Below, piece by piece: positions 58,301 through 64,000 of a DNA stretch of 64,000 nucleotides. Both the position numbers and the translations under genes were made by a program. A model generated the notes under the pieces. That model did no database searches and had not been told where the DNA came from. It worked only from the letters and a program-made list of their open reading frames with translations. Source of the DNA: Echinometra lucunter (taxonomy: Eukaryota > Echinodermata > Echinoidea > Camarodonta > Echinometridae); NCBI GenBank assembly GCA_029962745.1, contig CM057156.1:1898559-1962558 (forward strand), written 5' to 3'. Within the stretch, counting starts at the first letter, position 1. The number at the start of each line of letters is the position of its first letter.

Positions 58301-61300
58301 AGATACTTGTGTGATGATCTCAGACTTCAAGGTGGTGTATGACAAGATCTGCTTACATTTATCTCTATCTAGATAGATAGTGAAAGAGAAGGAGAGATGA
58401 AAGCTACAACTCTACATACTTCACACTCCAAGGTTTCATAATAGGATTCTTGATGGTGCTATTCTTATCAACCTGAAACAGGCATGAACAGGCAAAGTTG
58501 CAAACAGTGCATCTTAGCACAACATTACATAACCACCAAGAGTATAACCAGTTTGTCTGGTTGACATACATATCATACATGAAAGGCCACCACTCTCCAG
58601 GGTTTTGCAAATTTTACTGATAATTTCTTTAACCCATTCGTGACAGAGGGTCCACATTTTGTGGTTTGGCCTAATATCTTTTGATGCAAAGCCCTAAAAA
58701 TCATACCAAATACATGAGCAGAAAGAGCAAAAAATTCTACACAAACTGTGCCCATTTTGGTTGCGTCAGTATTCGTTGTTTGATGCTGAACATTTTTTAA
58801 AGGAAAATAAGCATTAAAATCCTTAAATTGGCAATGTGATAGATGGTTTAAAATCACTGTTTTCCCCTGCAAATTGGCAACTTTTTGACTTCTCATCATA
58901 ATTTCTGTCAATTTATATTCATTTCAGACACCTGACGTTTTATAAGAAAAATGTAGCAATAAAATAAAAATGTTGGTGTTGCCAATTTGAAGAATAAAAG
59001 CTGATCAAATTAGGCTTTAAATAATTCCTGTCACGAATGGGTTAATGAGTTTCTTTCATCTCTCCCCCCTCCCTCACTACATGTAACAAATAATCAAAGC
59101 TGGTAGTGGCAATATATCATAATCAGGCTAAAACCAAGAAGTTCATAGCCACAAGTAGCCATTTCTCATGCTATATTCCTGGCCTCTTGACATAGAAACA
59201 ATCAACCTTCACTGATTTGCTCTGTTGTTCTTTTATGGAGCTCACATTCTGAGTATTGCCTCACCAGCTAATGAGAGCCTTATACAGAAACTTGTTTTCT
59301 TTTGGTAATCTGCAGGCATTAGCTGGATGTTGTTTTTTTCTACTTTCTTATTCTTCTGTTATTGTACTTTGTATATTGCATTCTTTATCATTGTTATGCT
59401 GTTCTCCTGGACATGAAATAAAATGAAATAAAAAATAAATCAAATTGCTGGGACTGCTGATCTGACTGAACACACCGCTACTATGTCTCTCATCAAATCA
59501 CCAGATACTGCCAAATCATAAACTAACCTGTACTTGTTTACTCTGTTGTTCATTCATGGCATTCATATTCTGAGTCTTGCTGGGATCTCTGAACTGACTG
59601 AACACACTGCTGTTATCTCTCCCACTAGATGCTGGATCGCTCACTCCAAGAGAGGTGGTAGGAGGCTGTACGGGCTTGCCAAACAGTGCTGCCAGGTCAA
59701 TGCTGTTGGGATATCAGTCAAACATCTATGTTAGCTTGCGTTTTACATACATTTATCCAACAGAAGTGAGTACACCCTTTACAAAATATTAAAACTGAAA
59801 TGTAAATTTTTACATAAATGTATTAAAACTATGATAGAGAAGAACGTAATTCTGTGACTGGTGTACTGATAGGAATGATCTCTTCAATAACAATAATGTA
59901 ATAGCTGAAGGATTTTGTTTAAATTTGTGGCAACAAAAGTGAGTACACCCTTGAGTAATAGCTGAAGGATTCTGTATAAATTTGTGGCAACAAAAATTAA
60001 GTACACCCTCAAGGGTGTACTTAATTTTGTTGGATACTGTACATGTCTAGATATCATTTGAATAACATTCGCATAACAAATCTTGGTCCAAACATGATGA
60101 TAATAGTCCATGTATTGGCAAAATTACTAAACTTTTTAAAAATTAGAATGCAATAGTAATGCATTAATTGCCAACCAGAATTTATTTGTTTAAATCAATT
60201 CTAGTTGGCAATCAATGCAATACTATTGTGTTCTACTTATTCACATAATGAATGCAGTGAAGTAAGCATACAGTGGATGATCAACAGCATATCATTTCAT
60301 ATATATCTTTTATCACTGTATCCTAATCTACTTAATTCACTGACCAAGCACTTCATGGCAACACTGGTTTCCTGAAAAATATCTTTAAGGATCAAAGAGA
60401 CAAAATGTACTTTTGCACGACCTTTTTTCATACTTACAATGCAAAGGCACATATTTAGAGCTGTAAAAATCAAGTGCATAGCAGCAATAAAATATTTCTC
60501 AATAGCAAAAGGATATAAAATGTTCCTACTAAGTTGACTCACCTTCTGGTCATGTCAGGCATGGTAGTATTGACTGGCATGTTCGTATTCATTCCTCCTT
60601 GTCCAATCACTGATCCACCAACAGCCATACCACCAGGTGGTTGACCAATGCTACCAGCCGACATGCTACCACTAGACATTCCACTCGTAGACATACCACC
60701 TGTAGACATGCTACTCGCAGACATACTACCGGTAGACATCCCTCCAGGCATACCCCCTTGAGGTTGTCCAACCATTCCCTGCATCATGCCACCAGAATGT
60801 TGACCTAAGCTGCCAGTGGGTTGCCCAATGCTCCCAGCAGGCTGCCCTATGTTACCAGCAGAGGACTGTCCGATGCTACCCCCTACCGGCTGCCTGCTTC
60901 CACCAGCCGACATGCCTCCACTGTTCGCCATGCCTCCACCACTCGACAGGCCCCCGCTGCTGGACATTCCCCCAGGGGGACCGGCTAAAGAGGACTGGAT
61001 GTCCATGGACTGTGGCTGGGGCATGCCTTGATTGTTGGACAGACCAGATGACGGGGGTTGACCAACAGGTGCTTGTATCTGGGACGATGGGGATGCGGAG
61101 ATGGGATCCAGGGGCATGGGCGGGACGGGATTGGATGCTGTAAACACCTGACTTTCAGCCAGCTGCAGGCAAAGATAAAGATAAAATTCTCTTTTGAATA
61201 AGCATGTATTTAAGTACTGTCTATTCAGAAATTTGCTTTTCACTGGTGAATATTTAGAAATACATTCTCATTCTTATTGTATCATACCAGAGAACTTATT

Positions 61301-63141
61301 AATAGCCCGAATGCACAAATATCAAAGTGGAGACGCAGCTCAGTTTTTCTGATTGATTGTTGAATGGTTTATTATTATTGGAAGGATATGTTGATACAGA
61401 CAAGTCACGTACTTAGCTACAGATCAACTTTTGATAAATGCTGGAGACATTAGTGTACGGATAATTCGTTTCAATAAAATTTGAATTTGGAAAAAAACAG
61501 AAATTTTCAAATGATTCATAAATGAATCCATTTGGGGCACACACTAAATAAGTTCCATAATTCTCAAAAACTGCAATGCAATTAGAACAGGTTCAATAAA
61601 AATTAACTCAATCAAACATTAATGACGCTATGATGAGACACATGGTTTCAAGTCAAACTCTCTTGATACATGTAAGCTTGAAATAGGCAGTCTCTCACTT
61701 AACCCATTCGTGAAAGGAATTATTTAAAGCCTAATTTGATTAGCTTTTATTCTTCAAATTGGCAACACCAACTTTTTTATTTTATTGCTACATTTTTCTT
61801 ATAAAACGTCATGTATCTGAAATGAATATAAATTGACAGAAATTATGATGAGAAGTCAAAAAGTTGCCAATTTGCAGGGGAAAACGGTGATTTTAAACTT
61901 TCCATCACATTGCCAATTTAAGGATTTTAATGCTTATTTTCCTTTAAAAAAATTTCAGCATCAAACAACGAATATTGATGCATCCAAAATGGAGACAGTA
62001 TGTGTAGAATTTTTTGCTCTTTCTGCTCATGTATTTGGTATGATTTTTAGGGCTTTGCATCAAAAGATATTAGGCCAAACCACAAAATGTGGACCCTCTG
62101 TCATGAATGGGTTAACCAAGGATTACATCAAGACAGATTAGCTAAGCTCACATGAAGGATTATTAATGCTCATTTAGTCATCAAACAATAAAACCCTGCA
62201 TTTGTTTTTACCTTGGCACCTATGATAATAAAGGGGTGTTTTGCCAAAAGTTCCATAGACAAACTCATGATGTCATAATTTGCACTAACTTTATCAGAAT
62301 TTGATTGGTCCACAACTTTTTGCCTCTGCGCTTTTTATTTTTTTGGCCTCTTCATACATCATTTATTTATGCACAAAATACCCTCGTGGGCATTTAATAA
62401 CAGGCTTGCCTCTTTATACATGAACAAGTCTTTAGAAGGGCCATTCTCTATAAAGTGAGACAAACAGTCACACAGGTGACCATCTAATTTTGCCTCATTG
62501 CTCAAAAATCAGGTAACATTTAAATTTTTTATTGTAACTAGTTTTTAGCATTAAAAAGGCTTCCCTTTCTTTTATAAGAATAAAAAAAATTCTTCACTAT
62601 AATGTTTTACAGAGTCATTTAAAACACCCCCTTTTCGAGTGGTCACACACTTGACCAACTCAATTTTCACCTCTAAAAGAACAGAATGTTCATGCATTTA
62701 TGGAAAATTGATTTAAAACTGTTTAGAGCAATCCCCATCATACAGTAAGTGGAAACTTACACTCCAAGGGAAATGCGACAAACATAGTTTGAATACCAAC
62801 AAGTAAAAACCTATTTTTGTGCAGTCACACACGTGACCGACCTAATTTGACTTCTGAAAGAAACATGATGTACGCTCTTTTGAAATAATTGCCTTCAGTC
62901 TATTGGGGGTAATACACTTAGGTAAAAATTTCAAAATAAGAAGCTTTTGCTACAAGACCATATACTGAAAAATTAATTTTGAATCAGCTATTTTTCAAGA
63001 TTTCGGTCACACACGTGACCGAGAATGGCCCAGAAATGTTACTTACGTCTCCTGTCCAATCCTCTGCCCCCCATTCCTCAGCAACCCACTCTCCTGTCTT
63101 CGTTGGCTGCTGTGTGTTGGCATTCACAGCATTATCCCAAG
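40625..63141 (-). CDS. UBAP2L: UBAP2/UBAP2L/Lingerer homologue, 16 exons (~1067 residues; N-terminus off-window)
   Basis: Exons in transcript order: 63141-63047, 61162-60543, 59702-59528, 58010-57721, 57134-56927, 56423-56327, 55785-55685, 55150-54749, 53248-53083, 51446-51358, 50708-50649, 50153-49979, 47588-47422, 46124-46025, 45125-45036 and 40995-40625. All junctions have consensus borders and matching phases. Family hallmarks are the EEWGAEDW motif, QVFTASNPV, IDLAALFGKP, the DUF3697 segment KIPASAVEMP...LDVQFGAMD, LPPNLPPGMP, YEDFQMQ, TPFLNTTLPPGYPGYSTLPY and a C-terminus related to GFHTGTPPPFNYPL...YWGS. In other animals these proteins have an N-terminal UBA domain and RGG motifs, bind G3BP/FMRP-type partners and nucleate stress granules. 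The UBA exons must lie right of 64000. Visible length plus the missing part slightly exceeds the human protein (~1087 residues), partly because of a large Met/Gly/Ser-rich exon. Confidence 0.93.
42440..43035 (-). repeat. Repeat with ~150-bp tandem units rich in TGACCT
   Basis: Two close units and a third weaker one carry CTATGACCTTTGACCTTTGA and CCATATGCATACA. A GGAC/CGGA run and ACCTACGGTGGGCGGAGGCA lie at the right end. In the UBAP2L intron 40996-45035. Confidence 0.75.
43928..44334 (-). mobile_element. piggyBac-like MITE, family A, copy 2
   Basis: Same family, inverted. The left flank is GTAA instead of TTAA; the right flank is TTAA. It lies in the long UBAP2L intron 40996-45035. Ends CCCATTCGTGACAG on both sides. 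Confidence 0.88.
45036..45125 (-). CDS. UBAP2L: UBAP2L exon (90 nt)
   Basis: Encodes YDELTQTPDFSKGAYNSVSQ then SQTKGSGVT, with phase 2 entry and one base left before GTAACA, a weak donor. Matches the region before SFEKQGFHSGTP in vertebrates. Confidence 0.88.
45301..45546 (-). mobile_element. tRNA-derived SINE
   Basis: On the - strand the head starts near 45546 and contains an A-box-like TGGTCTATTGGTGA and a B-box-like GGTTCAATCC; the body follows and an ATT-rich tail ends at about 45301. In the UBAP2L intron 45126-46024. Confidence 0.75.
46025..46124 (-). CDS. UBAP2L: UBAP2L exon (100 nt)
   Basis: Encodes VQPTNRAQTGTTPHSAFQQS then GYTQPASHNAYGT, matching the vertebrate ATPFQQPSGYGSHGYNTG region. 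One base left before GTGAGA. Confidence 0.92.
46340..46900 (+). repeat. Dispersed repeat, copy 2 (interrupted)
   Basis: Aligns to 9427-9805 in the same orientation, sharing for example ACTAATCTAACTCT and CCAATTGCTTTGGAACAG. Interrupted by the 161-bp MITE at 46717-46877. Class unknown. Confidence 0.7.
46717..46877. mobile_element. 161-bp MITE nested inside another repeat
   Basis: Ends AGGGTCCCGTAACA and TGTTACGGGGCCCT, inverted, with inner AATCGCAAAT/GCGATTGATCGCAAAT pairs. It interrupts the 46340-46900 repeat; the uninterrupted version of the site is at about 9789. Confidence 0.75.
46982..47382 (+). mobile_element. piggyBac-like MITE, family A, copy 3
   Basis: TTAA at 46978-46981 and 47383-47386. 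The first base of the left end is T instead of C, and there are small internal deletions (401 bp). It ends 39 bases before the UBAP2L exon at 47422, in its downstream intron. Confidence 0.88.
47422..47588 (-). CDS. UBAP2L: UBAP2L exon with LPPGYPGYSTLPYY
   Basis: Encodes HHQTQTQQQTPFLNTTLPPG, then YSTLPYYAAGPGLMPPGLQY and PAVFPAVSS, one of the clearest matches to vertebrate UBAP2L (FLNPALPPGYSYTSLPYY). Phase 0 end before GTAAGA. Confidence 0.95.
47700..47982 (+). mobile_element. Retroposon 3' end with TCAA tail
   Basis: Ends TTTTCAATAAAATCCTTCAA and (TCAA)n, typical of non-LTR 3' ends. In the UBAP2L intron 47589-49978. Confidence 0.5.
48683..49100 (+). repeat. GGA/GCA/GCG purine-rich microsatellite
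   Basis: GGA repeats with GCAGGA and GCGGGA variants, in the UBAP2L intron 47589-49978; on the UBAP2L sense strand it is pyrimidine-rich. Directly followed by an ATT tract. Confidence 0.95.
49105..49365 (+). repeat. (ATT/ATC)n microsatellite
   Basis: About 260 bases of ATT with ATC and ACC interruptions. It adjoins the purine tract, making a 680-bp compound simple repeat. Confidence 0.95.
49534..49970. repeat. Foldback of 16-bp-period units (GTCTAAT / ATTAGAC)
   Basis: The left arm repeats a degenerate core TTGGTCTAAT plus a ~6-base spacer; right of about 49732 the same unit continues in inverse orientation (ATTAGACCAA). About ten units per arm. The array ends about 8 bases inside the intron next to the UBAP2L exon 49979-50153. 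Confidence 0.8.
49979..50153 (-). CDS. UBAP2L: UBAP2L exon with the TGRDTNSLGNTPYS motif
   Basis: Encodes PFQQLATTTLNTGRDTNSLG, then a segment matching vertebrate TKFGRGDASSPAPAT (here SKFPRNDAASPVAT), and a Gln-rich end. One base left before GTAGGC. A long foldback repeat starts about 8 bases into the intron. Confidence 0.92.
50649..50708 (-). CDS. UBAP2L: UBAP2L exon, 20 codons
   Basis: Reads PTHQPYMYEDFQMQIGRLPM, corresponding to vertebrate YGYDDLQMLQTRFPL. Phase 0 at both ends, GTGAGT donor. Confidence 0.92.
51358..51446 (-). CDS. UBAP2L: UBAP2L exon with LPPNLPPGMP
   Basis: Encodes AKLPPNLPPGMPFMYHPNLI through FPLVNPI, matching the vertebrate KAPPNLPPGVPPLLPN region. Donor GTAAGT, phase 0 end. 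Confidence 0.93.
52073..52563 (+). mobile_element. Second copy of the 491-bp AAAGGCATTGG MITE
   Basis: Aligns end to end with 24864-25354; ends AAAGGCATTGGTTAAC and GCCAATGCCTTTAA. In the UBAP2L intron 51447-53082. Confidence 0.82.
52793..52990 (-). mobile_element. tRNA-derived SINE, related family
   Basis: Head with A-box-like TGGATAGAGCATG and B-box-like AGTTTGATTCCC near 52985-52930; the body shares ACCTGGGT and ATTATTACCCCAGC with the 45301 SINE. In the UBAP2L intron 51447-53082. Confidence 0.72.
53083..53248 (-). CDS. UBAP2L: UBAP2L exon, poly-Ser
   Basis: Encodes SSLGSSNLVSGTLNSSSSSS through GLAGSKTVSQGS. Phase 0 start, one base left before GTGAAA, a weaker donor. It precedes the LPPNLPPG exon, as the Ser-rich region does in vertebrates. 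Confidence 0.85.
53313..53719 (+). mobile_element. piggyBac-like MITE, family A, copy 4
   Basis: 407 bp with intact TTAA flanks (53309-53312, 53720-53723), in the UBAP2L intron 53249-54748. Only 60 bases from the exon at 53083-53248. Confidence 0.9.
53905..54090 (-). repeat. Dispersed repeat family B, copy 3 (internally deleted)
   Basis: Inverted and shorter; keeps CCCCGATTTACTGCCATAAT and the AACTTTGTTTGCTGGGGTATA end. Confidence 0.7.
54330..54739 (+). mobile_element. Diverged sister of the family A MITE
   Basis: 410 bp with different termini (CCCATAGAAGTACAG ... CTGTACTGCTATGGG) but the same TTAA flanks (54326-54329, 54740-54743), length and internal landmarks (ACATGAGCAGAAAGAG, ATTGGCAAT). 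Its right TTAA forms part of the splice donor of the exon 54749-55150. Confidence 0.85.
54749..55150 (-). CDS. UBAP2L: UBAP2L exon, Ser/Gly-rich (134 codons)
   Basis: Exactly 402 bases, phase 0 at both ends, so it could be skipped without frameshift. Encodes VPNSYGSPGMSGSSS, a long Ser/Gly/Thr-rich tract and LAGLDTRQGQ. Its donor GTGAGT takes its sixth base from the TTAA target site of a MITE inserted right there. Confidence 0.92.
55685..55785 (-). CDS. UBAP2L: UBAP2L exon, Ser/Leu-rich (101 nt)
   Basis: Two bases complete a serine codon, then KDKTSSQLSQLASLSSTSGF through SLGGNRQ. Ends in phase 0 before GTATGT. Confidence 0.87.
56327..56423 (-). CDS. UBAP2L: UBAP2L exon (97 nt)
   Basis: Phase 0 start, MTPEPIPLPNQNDMKTNTYL through SSVPSLE, one base left before GTAAGT. 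Supported mainly by matching phase and splice sites. Confidence 0.85.
56927..57134 (-). CDS. UBAP2L: UBAP2L exon, Pro/Ser/Gln-rich
   Basis: Completes a serine codon, then VNSPGTSANHLSYSKSNEPP through GPPHYGQSAPQKQ; phase 0 end before GTAGGA. Low complexity, consistent with the disordered middle of UBAP2L. Confidence 0.9.
57721..58010 (-). CDS. UBAP2L: UBAP2L exon carrying the DUF3697 motif
   Basis: Starts in phase 0 with MGMDQSQGGQLPPSSR, then a basic stretch KPTRKKLPPP and the conserved KIPASAVEMPNSARGLGALD / VQFGAMDI block, the most diagnostic part of the family. A Ser-rich tail follows (SSSSMPSSMSSTLSTSGG). Ends with two bases before GTAAGA. Confidence 0.95.
58633..59041 (+). mobile_element. 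piggyBac-like MITE, family A, copy 5
   Basis: 409 bp, TTAA flanks at 58629-58632 and 59042-59045, in the UBAP2L intron 58011-59527. Confidence 0.9.
59218..59512 (-). pseudogene. Decayed copy of UBAP2L exon 59528-59702, split by an insertion
   Basis: 59218-59259 resembles 59537-59580 (shared TGTTGTTC, CATTCTGAGT), and 59447-59512 resembles 59579-59640 (shared TGCTGGGA, GACTGAACACAC). Between them lies a ~185-base segment ending CATGAAATAAAATGAAATAA, which looks like a retroposon 3' end. Confidence 0.65.
59528..59702 (-). CDS. UBAP2L: UBAP2L exon with IDLAALFGKP
   Basis: The first base completes a serine codon, then IDLAALFGKPVQPPTTS through NEQQSKQVQ; phase 0 end before GTTAGT. IDLAALFGKP matches vertebrate IDLAVLLGKT. 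A decayed copy of this exon lies downstream at 59218-59512. Confidence 0.92.
59752..60035. mobile_element. Tc1/mariner-like remnant
   Basis: The motif CAACAAAAGTGAGTACACCC or a near copy occurs at about 59759, 59928 and 59987, and inverted at about 60010. Such sequence resembles Tc1/mariner terminal repeats. No transposase. Confidence 0.5.
60144..60235. repeat. Compact hairpin, arms 44 bp, 4-base loop
   Basis: Arms 60144-60187 and 60192-60235 pair at about 38 of 44 positions. It could be a small foldback transposon or a miRNA-like hairpin in a UBAP2L intron; the sequence alone cannot tell. Confidence 0.75.
60543..61162 (-). CDS. UBAP2L: UBAP2L exon with a Met/Gly/Ser-rich repeat domain (620 nt)
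   Basis: Starts LAESQVFTASNPVPPMPLD, then about 190 residues of low complexity: GGMSSSGGLSSGGGMANSGG, repeated GSIGQ/GNIGQ/GSLGQ units, and tandem MSTGSMSASSMSTGGMST-type units. It ends MPDMTR. The vertebrate protein has only a short linker between IFTASN and RIDLAVLLGK, so this is an expanded, presumably disordered segment. Confidence 0.92.
61703..62111 (-). mobile_element. piggyBac-like MITE, family A, copy 6
   Basis: 409 bp, inverted, TTAA flanks at 61699-61702 and 62112-62115, in the UBAP2L intron 61163-63046. One terminal base differs (CGTGAAAG for CGTGACAG). Confidence 0.9.
62438..63031 (+). mobile_element. MITE built of ~180-bp units with a GTCACACACGTGACC motif
   Basis: Terminal inverted repeat GGGCCATTCTC / GAGAATGGCCC. 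The motif GTCACACACGTGACC (one or two bases changed in the first two) recurs at 62467, 62642, 62824 and 63006, spaced 175, 182 and 182 bases. The units between show weaker similarity. It ends 15 bases short of the UBAP2L exon 63047-63141, just inside the donor. Confidence 0.8.
63047..63141 (-). CDS. UBAP2L: UBAP2L exon with the EEWGAEDW motif
   Basis: First visible exon. It encodes WDNAVNANTQQPTKTGEWVA then EEWGAEDWTGD, matching the conserved tryptophan/acid motif before the IFTASN region of vertebrate UBAP2L. Two bases of an incoming codon; ends in phase 0 before GTAAGT. A repeat element ends 15 bases from the donor. Confidence 0.92.
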
Positions 63142-64000
63142 CTGTACATAACAAACAAGAATCCAGCAGATGAGATTTATGGGACACTCAATACGAAAAG
63201 GAGGAGAGGAGAATCTAGCACTAACAGGAGAATCTAGCACTAACAGGAAAGACTGAGGGAAAGAGGAATAGAGGAAGAAGAAGAGTGTTATGGATGGATA
63301 GTCTGCAGAGATGGCTAGATGACAGAGGAGTTAAAGAGCAGGGGAGCAAACTAATGGGAAAAGCTAGAAACAGAGGTTGTGGAACAACATGATCGCCAAG
63401 TTGATAGATATAGCACTTAGAGAGAGAGTAGATAACAAATAAGCAAAATATATCACAATGCATAGTAGTAAATACAAATACCTACATGAACATACTTATA
63501 TATTCATGAACTACGCAATGAGATGTCTTGCTTTAGGCAAATTTGAAAACAAGTCTCTTTATGTCTAAAGATTTCATAATGTGGGATATGGGCTTTTGAA
63601 GAACAATATTTTTTTCACAATTTGCAGGCAAAATTAATACCTACCGTAGTGGCACCAGTGGTGGTGCACCCATTATTATCTATGGCTCCGATGATGATGA
63701 CCAACATAAACTGACGTATTTCTTCTAATGCGCATGGCAGGCATCAAATATCGCTGTTACGCGCTAGCGAGTGATTCTGCCGTTCTGCTTAAGCTGTGAA
63801 GTTGGATGAATTCAACTTTGAAAACACGAAAATGACATGAAAATATCATATTAGTTTTTATGATATTGCCGGAAATCATCTTCAGCACACGCGTTAATTA
63901 TTCACTTCTAACTGGTAAATTTGGTTATAAATTTGCAATTTCTTATAAAATTTCAAAAAATGATGAACAAGTCGTGAGAAGACTCACATACGCCATGCCT
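63142..64000 (-). other. UBAP2L intron at the window edge
   Basis: No exon seen. An A/G-rich stretch (63195-63330) includes a short duplicated GAGAATCTAGCACTAACAGG. Upstream coding exons must lie beyond 64000. Confidence 0.6.

Noticed and set aside
58420..58472. Possible extra UBAP2L exon encoding VDKNSTIKNPIMKPWSV
   Set aside because: It has good splice signals, but its 53-base length would throw the next exon (58010-57721, phase 0) out of frame, while exon 59528 joins it directly in phase.
46978..62141. A shared ~95-codon frame (starting MTEIMMRSQKVANLQG) in several family A MITE copies
   Set aside because: It recurs only because the MITE copies are alike; it is broken in other copies, has no recognised domain, and overlaps the terminal repeats.

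Overview
This is nuclear DNA from an animal, most likely an echinoderm such as a sea urchin or a similar marine deuterostome. Short exons are spread over large introns. The DNA is full of small non-autonomous DNA transposons, tRNA-derived SINEs and long simple repeats. It carries a CR1/L2-like retrotransposon with a 2A-like motif of a type known from Strongylocentrotus purpuratus. The species call is an inference.

Two protein-coding genes converge. On the + strand, 17 exons from 263 to 24865 encode the last ~868 residues of an alpha-helical protein; every junction keeps the reading phase. I could not name it firmly; the best guess is a KIAA0825-like (DUF4495) protein. On the - strand, 16 exons from 63141 down to 40625 encode ~1067 residues of a UBAP2/UBAP2L/Lingerer homologue, an RNA-granule protein. 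Its N-terminal UBA-domain exons lie beyond the right edge. This identification is strong.

There are two 500-N gaps, at 2797-3296 and 33013-33512. The DNA left of the second gap (25564-33012) is nearly the same as the DNA right of it (33513-40897), and both copies contain the last UBAP2L exon. This looks like two unmerged overlapping contigs rather than a biological duplication, so the real locus is probably about 8 kb shorter than shown.

Layout: 1-24865, the + strand gene, with a frameshifted CR1-like element in one intron (14101-17865), a 750-bp purine tract (8407-9165) and many MITEs. 24864-25484, a MITE abutting the stop codon, then a decayed copy of the last exon's tail. 25564-40624, the duplicated intergenic/3'UTR sequence. 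40625-63141, the UBAP2L gene, whose introns hold five copies of a TTAA-flanked piggyBac-like MITE (a sixth is in the other gene), a diverged sister, SINEs, a 16-bp-period foldback and an E-box-bearing repeat element. 63142-64000, intron.

I saw no new multi-gene system. The most unusual signals are transposons sitting within 5-16 bases of three UBAP2L splice donors, the 16-bp-period foldback, the transposon and exon-tail duplication at the + strand gene's stop codon, and the ~190-residue Met/Gly/Ser-rich insertion in UBAP2L. No tRNA, rRNA or CRISPR features were found.
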